DNA of 40,698 nucleotides from Bacteroidales bacterium (lineage in GTDB: Bacteria; Bacteroidota; Bacteroidia; Bacteroidales; UBA932). How positions within the stretch are numbered: position 1 is the stretch's first letter; the number at the start of each line of letters is the position of its first letter. The DNA is taken from positions 1 through 40,698 of the forward strand of contig JAFRUH010000027.1 in assembly GCA_017438975.1 (NCBI GenBank), given 5' to 3'. The position numbers and the translations under genes are program-made. Shown one piece after another: positions 16,853 through 24,483 of the stretch. The notes beneath the pieces were generated by a model. It saw nothing but the letters and a program-made list of their open reading frames with translations. It was not told the DNA's origin and searched no databases.

Positions 16853-17496
16853 CCGAGTTTCTTGCGGATGGCCATGATGAAACTGTAGACGACGTCGGAG
16901 CCGAGGTTCCAGTCCGGGAAATGGCCGAGCAGGTAGTCTACGGCTTCGTCCAGGGACGAAAGGGCGTTGAGGTCGCTGATCGTCCTGTCATACAGGGCGT
17001 AGTCCTCCTTGAAGAGGGTGTTGATGAACAGGGCACGGTCGAAGAGGGAGATGGCGCTGCGGATGTTCTTGACCGGCATGCCCGGAATCGCCGTCTGCCA
17101 GGGATAGTTGCCTTCGACGGTACGGAGAACCTTTTCCGGTTTTGCGGGAGCTTCCGGGACCGGTACCGGCTCCGGAACCGAGGGGGCAGGAATCTCCACG
17201 GGAATATCTTCCACCGGGATTTCCTCGACGGGAAGGTCTTCCGCGGGAAGGTCTCCGGCCGGGAGGTCGTCGGCAGGCAAGTCTGCGGCCGGAGCCGATT
17301 CCTCCGGGGCCGGCGCGGGCAGGTCGATGACGTCGATGTCGAAATCCACATCCACCTCTTTTCCTACGGCCTCCGCCTTTTCCTCTTCCTTCTTCCGGAA
17401 GGTTTCCATCTCTTCTTCGAGGGCAGAAATCCGCGCCTTCAGTTCCGATATCCGGGACTCGAAATCTTTCAGGATTTCTATGCTGTTATTCTCCAT
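16849..17496 (-). CDS. Conserved protein: coiled coil, acidic Pro repeat, C-terminal domain
   Basis: A 215-residue protein of unknown function in three parts. Residues 1-45 are a strongly charged coiled coil (ESRISELKARISALEEEM). Residues 55-122 are low complexity, with about six tandem copies of a pentapeptide of the form (L/I)P(A/V)(E/D/G)(D/E) at 72-102, then Pro-Glu-Val. Residues 128-215 are a compact domain (NIRSAISLFDRALFINTLF, ALSSLDEAVDYL) that resembles an unnamed C-terminal domain found in Bacteroidota proteins encoded near rsmI and tdk. There is no signal peptide or membrane helix, so it is probably cytoplasmic. It is translationally coupled to rsmI and faces the tdk promoter. Confidence 0.88.
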   Translation of the reverse strand: MENNSIEILKDFESRISELKARISALEEEMETFRKKEEEKAEAVGKEVDVDFDIDVIDLPAPAPEESAPAADLPADDLPAGDLPAEDLPVEEIPVEDIPVEIPAPSVPEPVPVPEAPAKPEKVLRTVEGNYPWQTAIPGMPVKNIRSAISLFDRALFINTLFKEDYALYDRTISDLNALSSLDEAVDYLLGHFPDWNLGSDVVYSFIMAIRKKLG

Positions 17497-17503
17497 AATT
17501 GAC

Positions 17504-17511
17504 TATATTTG
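17504..17511 (+). promoter_or_regulatory. tdk -7 box
   Basis: TATATTTG followed by CATGCAA, 26 bp before the tdk ATG. With the mirror-image box at 17525-17532 it forms an 8-bp inverted repeat around a 13-bp spacer. Confidence 0.8.
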
Positions 17512-17524
17512 CATGCAATAATCA

Positions 17525-17532
17525 CAAATATA
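17525..17532 (-). promoter_or_regulatory. -7 box of the coiled-coil gene
   Basis: TATATTTG on the minus strand, 28 bp before the ATG at 17496. It lies downstream of the tdk -7 box, so the two promoters point at each other across the same start region. Confidence 0.75.
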
Positions 17533-17537
17533 AGGAA

Positions 17538-18107
17538 ATGTTTTCAGAAAATAGCAAAAAATCAGGCTGCATCGAAGTGATATGCGGCTCCATGTTCTCG
17601 GGCAAGACGGAAGAGTTGATCAGAAGGCTCCGCAGGGCCCAGTTCGCCAAGCAGAAGATCGCGACTTTCAAGCCGACCCTCGACAAGCGGTACTCTGAAC
17701 TGGATGTCGTTTCACATGATTCCCACAGCATTTCCTGTACACCGATCAAGTCCCCTTCCCGCATGCTGCAGGTCGATCCTTCGGTCGAGGTCGTCGGCAT
17801 CGATGAGGCCCAGTTCTTCGACGACAGCATCATCGAAGTGGTCCAGGAGCTGGCGAACCGGGGCGTAAGGGTCATCATCGCAGGCTTGGATACGGATTAT
17901 CTCGGCAAGCCGTTCGGACCGATGCCAGGACTTCTGGCCATCGCGGAGGATGTCCAGAAAGTCCATGCCATCTGTGTCCGTTGCGGAGCCCTCGCGAACC
18001 ATTCCCACCGGCTCTCCGAGAGCAAGAAACTGGTTGTCCTCGGCGAGAAGGATATCTATGAACCCCTCTGCCGGGACTGTTACAATAAAGCGTTGCGGGA
18101 AGACTAG
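17538..18107 (+). CDS. tdk: Thymidine kinase
   Basis: A 189-residue type II thymidine kinase phosphorylating thymidine to dTMP in nucleotide salvage. Walker A GSMFSGKTEE lies at 17-26, the Walker B-like DEAQFFDD follows, then the lasso region, and the structural zinc site is made by CVRC and CRDC. The start at 17538 (MFSENS) was preferred to an in-frame ATG at 17499, because that one precedes the promoter box. The stop codon is directly adjacent to the recA stop on the opposite strand (18107/18108), leaving no room for a separate terminator. Confidence 0.96.
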   Translation: MFSENSKKSGCIEVICGSMFSGKTEELIRRLRRAQFAKQKIATFKPTLDKRYSELDVVSHDSHSISCTPIKSPSRMLQVDPSVEVVGIDEAQFFDDSIIEVVQELANRGVRVIIAGLDTDYLGKPFGPMPGLLAIAEDVQKVHAICVRCGALANHSHRLSESKKLVVLGEKDIYEPLCRDCYNKALRED

Positions 18108-19142
18108 CTAGTCGTTGACCCCTTTCATGGCTTCACGGATCTTACCCTCGATCTCTTCGGCGAGTTCGGGGTTGTCCACCATGAGCTGCTTGGTCGCTTC
18201 ACGGCCCTGGGCCAGCTTGGAATCATTGTAGCTGAACCAGGAACCGCTCTTCTTGATGATGTCGAGCTCGACGCCCAGGTCCACGATTTCACCGCTGCGG
18301 GAGATCCCTTCGCCATAAACGATGTCGAATTCCGCCTTCTTGAAAGGAGGGGCCATCTTGTTCTTGACGATCTTGACCTTCACGCGGTTTCCGAGTGCCT
18401 CGTCCCCGTCCTTGATCTGGGCGGCGCGGCGGATGTCGATCCTCACGGACGCATAGAATTTCAGGGCGTTGCCGCCGGTGGTGGTCTCCGGATTCCCGAA
18501 CATGATGCCGATCTTCTCGCGAAGCTGGTTGATGAAGATGCAGCAGGTGTTGGTCTTGGAGATGTTCGCGGTCAGTTTCCGGAGGGCCTGGCTCATCAGG
18601 CGGGCCTGGAGTCCGACCTTGTTCTCTCCCATTTCGCCTTCGATCTCCGCCTTCGGGGTCAGGGCGGCTACGGAGTCGATGACGATGATGTCCACGGCTC
18701 CCGAGCGGATCAGGTTGTCCGCGATTTCGAGTGCCTGTTCGCCGTTGTCCGGCTGGGAAATGAGGAGCGTCTCGAGGTCGACGCCCAAAGCTTTTGCATA
18801 GCTCCTGTCGAATGCGTGTTCGGCATCGATGATGGCCGCGATTCCGCCGGATTTCTGGGCCTCCGCGATCGCGTGGATCGCAAGGGTCGTCTTACCGCTG
18901 GATTCAGGGCCGTAGATCTCGATGATCCTACCCTTCGGATAACCTCCGATGCCCAGGGCATGGTCGAGCGCGATGGAACCGCTCGGAATAACCTGGCTCG
19001 CATCCCATTCTGGCTGATCTCCCAACTTCATGATCGTCCCTTTCCCGTAATCCTTCTCGATCTTGTCGATTGTCGCCTGCAATGCCTTCAGACGGGCGGC
19101 ATTGATTTCGGCGGCGCTCTTTTCTTCAACTGCTTTAGCCAT
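18108..19142 (-). CDS. recA: Recombinase RecA
   Basis: A 344-residue RecA, the strand-exchange ATPase of homologous recombination and the co-protease that triggers UmuD/LexA self-cleavage. Walker [10 protein letters not shown] at 78-86, Walker [11 protein letters not shown], loop L1 around [22 protein letters not shown], loop L2 around [18 protein letters not shown], and an acidic C-terminal tail. Length and motif order are standard. It is transcribed alone from a promoter ~60 bp upstream. A perfect palindrome AATAC-N3-GTATT lies in the promoter spacer and is a possible operator. recX is 3.5 kb away, and umuD/umuC lie within 8 kb. Confidence 0.98.
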   Translation of the reverse strand: MAKAVEEKSAAEINAARLKALQATIDKIEKDYGKGTIMKLGDQPEWDASQVIPSGSIALDHALGIGGYPKGRIIEIYGPESSGKTTLAIHAIAEAQKSGGIAAIIDAEHAFDRSYAKALGVDLETLLISQPDNGEQALEIADNLIRSGAVDIIVIDSVAALTPKAEIEGEMGENKVGLQARLMSQALRKLTANISKTNTCCIFINQLREKIGIMFGNPETTTGGNALKFYASVRIDIRRAAQIKDGDEALGNRVKVKIVKNKMAPPFKKAEFDIVYGEGISRSGEIVDLGVELDIIKKSGSWFSYNDSKLAQGREATKQLMVDNPELAEEIEGKIREAMKGVND

Positions 19143-19174
19143 AATGTAGGTTGTTTAAGTGTTTATTTCCATTC

Positions 19175-19195
19175 GGGAGGTCAAACTTGCCTCCC
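19175..19195 (-). promoter_or_regulatory. Hairpin in the recA leader
   Basis: A 6-bp perfect GC-rich stem (19175-19180 with 19190-19195) around a 9-nt loop lies within the ~55-nt recA leader, just after the transcription start. No U-run follows on the recA strand, so it may stabilise the RNA rather than terminate it. Confidence 0.4.
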
Positions 19196-19202
19196 TTTCT
19201 CG

Positions 19203-19227
19203 CAAAGTTATGAAAATACTCGGTATT
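19203..19227 (-). promoter_or_regulatory. recA promoter with embedded palindrome
   Basis: The minus-strand -7 box TAACTTTG is at 19210-19203. Upstream of it, at 19215-19227, lies AATAC-TCG-GTATT, a perfect inverted repeat with 5-bp arms. It falls between the recA -33 and -7 positions and at about the -25 position of the rlmN promoter (-7 box at 19246-19253), a typical place for a repressor site. Confidence 0.7.
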
Positions 19228-19245
19228 ATAAAGATTTTTTTGTAC

Positions 19246-19253
19246 TATTTTTG
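19246..19253 (+). promoter_or_regulatory. rlmN -7 box
   Basis: TATTTTTG, 17 bp before the rlmN ATG (19271). No obvious TTG at -33. Confidence 0.65.
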
Positions 19254-19270
19254 CAGAGGGTTTTTAAGGT

Positions 19271-20293
19271 ATGAAAACACGGTTGCTGGGAATGAATCCC
19301 GACGAGCTCAGGCAGATCGCCCTGTCTGAAGGACTCCCCGGTTTCACGGGAAAACAGCTGGCGAGATGGATGTACGTAAAGAAGGTCCGCACCCTTGCGG
19401 AAATGACTGACATCCCGCTTTCGGGACGCGAACGTCTCGGAGAGAAATACGAGGTCGGCGTGACCCCGTACGTGGACTGCCAGGTCTCTTCGGACGGAAC
19501 GAAGAAGTATCTGTTCCCCGTTTCCGGTGCCGGGAACGCCGTGGAATCGGTCATGATTCCCGACGCGGACCGGAAGACCCTCTGCGTCTCCTCGCAGGCC
19601 GGCTGCAAGATGGGGTGCCGGTTCTGCATGACCGGACGCCAGGGATTCCACGGGAACCTCTCCGCCGCTGAGATCCTTTCCCAGTTCCTCGCCGTCGACG
19701 AGTCGGACGACCTGACCAACGCGGTTTTCATGGGAATGGGGGAGCCACTGGACAACTGGGACGAGGTACGGCGGGCCATCGAAGTCCTGACGGCCGACTG
19801 GGGTTTCGCCTGGAGCCCGAAACGTATCACCCTGAGCACCATCGGCGTCCTGCCGAACCTGAAGCGCTTTCTGGACGAGTGCCGCTGCCATCTGGCCGTC
19901 AGTCTCCACAATCCCTTCCCGCAGGAGCGCCTCTCGCTCATGCCGGTCGAAAAGGGATACCGGATTTACGATGTCCTGGACCTGATCCGCCAGTATGACT
20001 TTACGGGCCAGCGCCGGGTCAGTTTCGAATATACGATGTTCGGCGGGTTCAACGATTCTTTCCGTCATGCAGACGAACTTGCCCGTCTCCTCCGGGGACT
20101 GGAGTGCCGGGTCAACCTGATCCGTTTCCACCAGATCCCCGATTTCCCGTACCGGACTTCGCCGGATTCCGTCATGGAAGCTTTCCGTGACCGGCTCGGC
20201 CGGCGGGGCGTAACCGCAACGATCCGCGCTTCCCGAGGGGAGGACATCCTCGCCGCCTGCGGGATGCTCGCGGGCAAACACAAGACACTATGA
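19271..20293 (+). CDS. rlmN: 23S rRNA/tRNA adenine-C2 methyltransferase RlmN
   Basis: A 340-residue radical-SAM methyltransferase that makes 2-methyladenosine at A2503 of 23S rRNA and at A37 of some tRNAs. The 4Fe-4S cysteines are C112, C116 and C119 (CKMGCRFC); the second conserved Cys lies near 331 (ILAACGML). Also seen: the N-terminal RNA-binding helical domain (FTGKQLARWMY) and FMGMGEPLDNWD, KRITLSTIG and HQIPDFPY signatures. It starts a rightward operon and overlaps the next gene by 4 bp (ATGA). Confidence 0.96.
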   Translation: MKTRLLGMNPDELRQIALSEGLPGFTGKQLARWMYVKKVRTLAEMTDIPLSGRERLGEKYEVGVTPYVDCQVSSDGTKKYLFPVSGAGNAVESVMIPDADRKTLCVSSQAGCKMGCRFCMTGRQGFHGNLSAAEILSQFLAVDESDDLTNAVFMGMGEPLDNWDEVRRAIEVLTADWGFAWSPKRITLSTIGVLPNLKRFLDECRCHLAVSLHNPFPQERLSLMPVEKGYRIYDVLDLIRQYDFTGQRRVSFEYTMFGGFNDSFRHADELARLLRGLECRVNLIRFHQIPDFPYRTSPDSVMEAFRDRLGRRGVTATIRASRGEDILAACGMLAGKHKTL

Positions 20294-22671
20294 AAAGAAG
20301 TATCCTGATAATCACGGCACTTCTGTGCCTCGTTCCGGCGCTGTCCGCACAGGACCGGGAAGTCTCGGGGTTCGGCCTCGATCCCTCGGACCAGGCAGCC
20401 ATCAAGCAGATCAACGCCAGGATGGACTCGATCCGCAAGTACCGGCCGACGGTCGGTCTGGTCCTTTCCGGAGGCGGGGCGAAGGGAGCCGCCCACGTCG
20501 GTGCGATCCGCTACATCGAGTCGCTGGACATCCCGGTCGACCTGGTGGTCGGGACCAGCATGGGAGGCCTTGTCGGCGGAATGTACGCCCTCGGCTATTC
20601 CCCGCAGTATATGGACTCCCTCATCCGGAGCATCGACTGGGACCTGGCGCTGAGCGACCATGTGGACCGCGCCTATGTGCCGAAGGACCGGAACCGCTAC
20701 AGGGAAACCTATGCCGTTTCGATTCCTTTCCTGTACAGCAACGCCGATTTCCTGTCCATGAGCCACGCTCCGGACGGCTCCGGTCTCCGGCTTTCCGCCG
20801 ACGCGGAGGCGACGCCTCTGGTCCGTCAGAATCTCGTCGGGAGCCTTCCTTCCGGTTTTGTCCAGGGGTTGAACGTAGGGAACCTGATTTCCAGCATTAC
20901 GGTCGGCTATTCCGATACGACCGACTTTTTCCGCCTTCCCATCCCTTACGCCTGCGTTGCGACTGATCTCGTTTCCGGCAAGGCCAAGGTCTGGCATTAT
21001 GGAAGCATCAATACGGCGATGCGGTCGACGATGTCCATCCCGGGTCTGTTCACTCCGGTGCGGACCGGCGGCATGGTCCTCGTGGACGGCGGCATGCGGA
21101 ACAATTTCCCGTCCGACCTGGCCCGCAGGATGGGCGCGGACATCATCATCGGCATCGAACTGTCCGATACGCAGAAGGGATATGACCAGATCCACAATCT
21201 CCTTGACGTCGTCATGCAGAGCGTGGATATGATGAGCAACGATTCGTTCCGCCGGAATCTCCGTATCACGGATCTCAAGATCAAGCCGAACCTCAAGGAG
21301 TATGACATGCTCAGCTTCAACGACGAGGCGATCGACTCCATCCTCAACAGGGGATACGAGGCTGCGGAAAAGAAAAAGGACGGCTTGCTCAAGATCCGTT
21401 CCAAGACCGGAGCCGCCCCTCCCCGCACCCCGGTCCGTTCCGCCGTGGACGTGAATGTCAAACCGGTGCAGGTCGGGGATGTCGAGTTCATCGGCGTCAG
21501 CCCTGTGGAAGCGGAGTACCTGGTCCGGTCGGTCCGCCTCCCCGAGGACCGGATCGTGGACCGGAAGATGCTGGAGGACATTACGGCCAGGCTGTACGGA
21601 ACCGGGTCCTTCGATTATGTGGGGTATGAACTCCGGGGTACCGGCGAACCGTACACCCTCTGCATCATCTGCCGGAAGGGAAGGCTGAACCAGCTGGGTA
21701 TCGGCGTCCGTCTTGACACGGAGGAGATCGTTTCCGCCCTGCTGAACGTCGGTCTCAATGTCCACAGCCTGAGCGGTCATTCCTTTGAATTCACCGGCAA
21801 GGTGGGCTCCAATCCGTATGCGGACCTGCATTACCGTCTCAAGCCGGCGTCCGGCCCGGCCTTCAACTCGAATACGAAATTCAAGTACGTGGACAGGAAC
21901 CAGTTCCGGTTCGAAGACAGCAAGATCAAGGTCAATTACGCGAACTTCCGCCAGGAATTCTCGATTTCGAACATCGGCTGGGACAAGTTCGACATGCAGA
22001 CCGGCATCCGCTATGACTACTACAGCATCGGCGATGTCTTTTCCGACCGGAACATGGATTCGTACAGCCTGGACGAGCTGCTGAATTCGTATTTCACCGG
22101 CTTCTTCCGGGCAGGGTACGATACCTACGACAAGGGGTATTTCCCGAGGACGGGCCACTTTTTCGATTTCGGTTATTCCCTGGTCATGGGTTCCATGTTC
22201 CAGAACAGGTCCATGATCCATATCGTCGACGGCTATTATTCCTCCGCGATGACCGCCGGGAACTGGACTTTCCAACCTTCGCTGGATTTCCGTTTCCTGT
22301 TCCACCGGGACGACATCCCCCTTCCATTCATGAACATGGTCGGAGGACGTATGAGAGGGCGTTACCTCGACCAGCAGATTCCGTTCATCGGGGTCACCAA
22401 CGCGGCGGTCATGCCGCCGGTCCTGGCCATCGCGGCGCTGAATGTCCGCTGGGAGTTCCTGAAGAACAATTATCTGTCAGGTATCGTCAACGTAGGGAAC
22501 GCCAGCTCGGATATCCCGTCGTTCGTGGACCCGAAATACAGCACCCCGCTGTTCGGCGCCGGAGTGGAGTATGCCTACAATTCCATCGTCGGACCGATCA
22601 GGGCGGACCTGCACTGGTCGAACATTACACGCTCCGTGGGCTTTTATCTTTCGCTGGGATATGACTTCTGA
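20290..22671 (+). CDS. Patatin-like phospholipase with BamA-type barrel
   Basis: A 793-residue outer-membrane protein of the PlpD / type Vd secretion kind. After a signal peptide (~1-20, ending LSA-QD) comes a patatin domain: oxyanion loop SGGGAKG at 60-66, nucleophile Ser90 in GTSMGG, and catalytic Asp266 in VDGG, so the Ser-Asp dyad is intact. One POTRA-like segment follows (~395-470, VEFIGVSPVEAEYLVRS), and then a ~16-strand barrel to the C-terminus, which ends in the aromatic beta-signal ...LSLGYDF. The lipase probably hydrolyses phospholipids and is held at or passed through the outer membrane by its own barrel. It is coupled to rlmN upstream and overlaps recX by 11 bp. Confidence 0.93.
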   Translation: MKRSILIITALLCLVPALSAQDREVSGFGLDPSDQAAIKQINARMDSIRKYRPTVGLVLSGGGAKGAAHVGAIRYIESLDIPVDLVVGTSMGGLVGGMYALGYSPQYMDSLIRSIDWDLALSDHVDRAYVPKDRNRYRETYAVSIPFLYSNADFLSMSHAPDGSGLRLSADAEATPLVRQNLVGSLPSGFVQGLNVGNLISSITVGYSDTTDFFRLPIPYACVATDLVSGKAKVWHYGSINTAMRSTMSIPGLFTPVRTGGMVLVDGGMRNNFPSDLARRMGADIIIGIELSDTQKGYDQIHNLLDVVMQSVDMMSNDSFRRNLRITDLKIKPNLKEYDMLSFNDEAIDSILNRGYEAAEKKKDGLLKIRSKTGAAPPRTPVRSAVDVNVKPVQVGDVEFIGVSPVEAEYLVRSVRLPEDRIVDRKMLEDITARLYGTGSFDYVGYELRGTGEPYTLCIICRKGRLNQLGIGVRLDTEEIVSALLNVGLNVHSLSGHSFEFTGKVGSNPYADLHYRLKPASGPAFNSNTKFKYVDRNQFRFEDSKIKVNYANFRQEFSISNIGWDKFDMQTGIRYDYYSIGDVFSDRNMDSYSLDELLNSYFTGFFRAGYDTYDKGYFPRTGHFFDFGYSLVMGSMFQNRSMIHIVDGYYSSAMTAGNWTFQPSLDFRFLFHRDDIPLPFMNMVGGRMRGRYLDQQIPFIGVTNAAVMPPVLAIAALNVRWEFLKNNYLSGIVNVGNASSDIPSFVDPKYSTPLFGAGVEYAYNSIVGPIRADLHWSNITRSVGFYLSLGYDF

Positions 22672-23137
22672 GAATAAGGATGAGAAGGCGGTCCTCCTCC
22701 GCCTGCAGAGGCAGTGCTCCCGGATGGAGTACTGCCGGAGCGATATCCATCGCAAGGCGCTGAAAGCGCTGGACGGTGACGCCGAAGCGGCCGGACGGGT
22801 GGTTTCATCCCTCGTCGAAGACCGTTTCGTGGACGATCTGCGCTATGCCTCGGCCTTCGCCCGGGAAAAAGCTTCCCTTCAGGGCTGGGGCAAGGTCAAG
22901 ATTACCTACCAGCTCCGCGGGAAGGGCATTCCGGACGAAATCATCCGGGAGGCGCTCGGTGAGATCGACGACGATAAGGCCGCAGTCCGTCTGGAAAAGG
23001 TCGTCTCCGAAAAATTCAGGACCCTGAAGGGCGACCCGCAGTGCAAACTGAAACTGCTCAAATTCGTCCTCGGCAGGGGATACGGGTATGACGAGGCGGC
23101 TCCGGTCGTGGATCGGATCCTCAGGGAAGAAGGGTAA
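22661..23137 (+). CDS. recX: Regulatory protein RecX
   Basis: A 158-residue RecX, an inhibitor that caps and destabilises RecA filaments. The typical helical repeat pattern is seen: LQRQCSRMEYCRSDIHRKA, FVDDLRYASAFAREKA, WGKVKITYQLRGKGI and the third repeat ending GRGYGYD. The start at 22661 overlaps the barrel gene by 11 bp; the longer in-frame extension lies inside it. In many bacteria recX follows recA directly; here it is the last gene of the rlmN operon 3.5 kb away and is read toward the opposite side. Its end overlaps the convergent gene by 17 bp. Confidence 0.92.
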   Translation: MTSENKDEKAVLLRLQRQCSRMEYCRSDIHRKALKALDGDAEAAGRVVSSLVEDRFVDDLRYASAFAREKASLQGWGKVKITYQLRGKGIPDEIIREALGEIDDDKAAVRLEKVVSEKFRTLKGDPQCKLKLLKFVLGRGYGYDEAAPVVDRILREEG

Positions 23138-23939
23138 GGCGGTATTTGACGCTTCCCCAGTTCATGAAACATAATGCATTCTCCGGAACGGCATCCCCGT
23201 TCCGGAGCGCTTTTCTCTCCCAAGTGACGGGATCGACGGAGAAAAGCACCGGAGCCCGCAACCCTTCCGGCCGGAACCCGAGACGGCGGTAGACTTCACC
23301 CTCGGACCACTCCCGGTCGGCATAGCTCATCACATCCTCCGGTCCGGCGTCTCGGATGAAGGTTTGCAGGACCTTGCCCATCCCTCCGGTCACCCGTACG
23401 TCCGGCAGCGATGCATAGCGGATCCATTCATGGGAGGCTACGCTCCGGTTTCCGACTGTGAACCTTCTGGCATTGGAGAAACTGGCAGCTGCGACGAGGC
23501 TTCCCTCCGGAATGCCGGAAACCTCCTTTTTCGTGAACAGACCGTACCGGAACCGGGCGCTGGCCGCCCCGTAGCTGTGGAAGGCGTCGAAGAAGGCGTC
23601 TGCTTCCGGGCGGACGGCCCGGCGGACTTCACAGTCCCGGGCAAAGACGGACCGGAAGGTCCCGAGATGGGCCGAGAGGCGGGCCCGGAGGATGGCACCG
23701 GACCGTCTCCAGCGGTCTTCCGGAAGGATAATGGCCCAGGGGCGATCCCCGCGTAGCACCGAGACCCGCCGGGCCCGTTCCTCCGCTTCAGCGGCCGTAT
23801 GTTCCCGGATCGGAACGGCGATGACCGAGAAGGGCCTCTCTTCCTCGTCGAACACGGTGATGTCCCCCGCGCAGCATTCGGTGAAGCGCCTTCCGCTCGC
23901 GTGGAGAAACGATCTGATTTCTTCCGTGAATCCTTCCAT
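23121..23939 (-). CDS. Unknown protein with GNAT-like C-terminal half
   Basis: A 272-residue cytoplasmic protein. The start at 23939 (MEGFTEEIRSFL) follows a -7 box closely; the longer open frame upstream crosses the promoter region. The N-terminal ~100 residues (CCAGDITVFDEEERPF) are unfamiliar. From about residue 115 the pattern resembles an acetyltransferase-type fold: GLFTKKEVSGIPEGSLVAAASF, WIRYASLPDVRVTGGMGKVL, and SYADREWSEGEVYRRLGF near 223-240. The last motif also occurs in phage and plasmid proteins of uncertain activity. No substrate can be named. It is divergent from umuD and shares its promoter region, so it could belong to the same damage response; that is inference. Confidence 0.75.
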   Translation of the reverse strand: MEGFTEEIRSFLHASGRRFTECCAGDITVFDEEERPFSVIAVPIREHTAAEAEERARRVSVLRGDRPWAIILPEDRWRRSGAILRARLSAHLGTFRSVFARDCEVRRAVRPEADAFFDAFHSYGAASARFRYGLFTKKEVSGIPEGSLVAAASFSNARRFTVGNRSVASHEWIRYASLPDVRVTGGMGKVLQTFIRDAGPEDVMSYADREWSEGEVYRRLGFRPEGLRAPVLFSVDPVTWERKALRNGDAVPENALCFMNWGSVKYRLTLLP

Positions 23940-23947
23940 GACGGATG

Positions 23948-23977
23948 CAAAGATACGAAACAAAATGATTATCTTTG
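23948..23977. promoter_or_regulatory. Divergent promoter pair between GNAT-like gene and umuD
   Basis: CAAAGATA (23948-23955; reads TATCTTTG leftward) and TATCTTTG (23970-23977; rightward) form a perfect 8-bp inverted repeat with a 14-bp spacer. Each is a -7 box for the gene on its side. The spacing means only one polymerase can bind at a time. A TTCGAA palindrome at 23979-23984 covers the predicted umuD start site. No LexA box I know is visible. Confidence 0.75.
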
Positions 23978-24006
23978 TTCGAATCATTCTCCTCAGTACG
24001 AAGATC

Positions 24007-24483
24007 ATGGAAGACCCTGCACTTTTGCTGACTCCGGTCCCGCAGGACGGGCCCGTCACCCCCGAAGGCCTGCCGGGGATGGCCCTGGAGGCCGTCCACG
24101 CCGGATTCCCCTCGCCGGCCCAGGATTATATGAATCCCTGCATCGATCTCAATGCGGAGCTGGTCCGCCATCCCGTTGCCACCTATTACGGCCGGGTCGT
24201 GGGCGATTCGATGGTCGATGCCGGGGTCGATGAGGGGGATATTCTCGTCATCGACAAATCCCTCGATCCCTCGGAGGGGGACATGGCCGTTTGTTTCGTG
24301 GACGGCGAGTTCACGCTCAAGACCATCTCTTTCAAGGATCCGTCGACCGGGAAGGCCCCCCTCGCGCGGAACGGACTCTGGCTCCTGCCGGCCAACCGTT
24401 CCTATCCTCCGATCCATATCACCGATTCCAACGACTTCACCGTCTGGGGAATCGTCACCTACATCATCAAGAAAGTCAAATGA
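24007..24483 (+). CDS. umuD: UmuD-like self-cleaving S24 peptidase
   Basis: A 158-residue UmuD-type protein, the partner of the error-prone polymerase UmuC. It has the cleavage site Ala32-Gly33 in HAGFPSPA, the catalytic Ser68 in GDSM and Lys105 in FTLKT, so RecA-stimulated self-cleavage should work. There is no N-terminal winged-helix domain, ruling out a LexA repressor. The start (MEDPALL) is 30 bp after a -7 box. Its stop overlaps the ATG of the M64 peptidase gene (ATGA at 24480-24483) instead of that of umuC, as would be usual. recA and recX are nearby. Confidence 0.95.
   Translation: MEDPALLLTPVPQDGPVTPEGLPGMALEAVHAGFPSPAQDYMNPCIDLNAELVRHPVATYYGRVVGDSMVDAGVDEGDILVIDKSLDPSEGDMAVCFVDGEFTLKTISFKDPSTGKAPLARNGLWLLPANRSYPPIHITDSNDFTVWGIVTYIIKKVK

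Noticed and set aside
20065-22305. 746-codon open frame on the minus strand
   Set aside because: Antisense to rlmN and the patatin-barrel gene; composition is rich in His, Asp, Arg and Val with no domains.
24007-24483. LexA repressor
   Set aside because: The S24 protein lacks the N-terminal winged-helix DNA-binding domain and is next to umuC, so UmuD fits.
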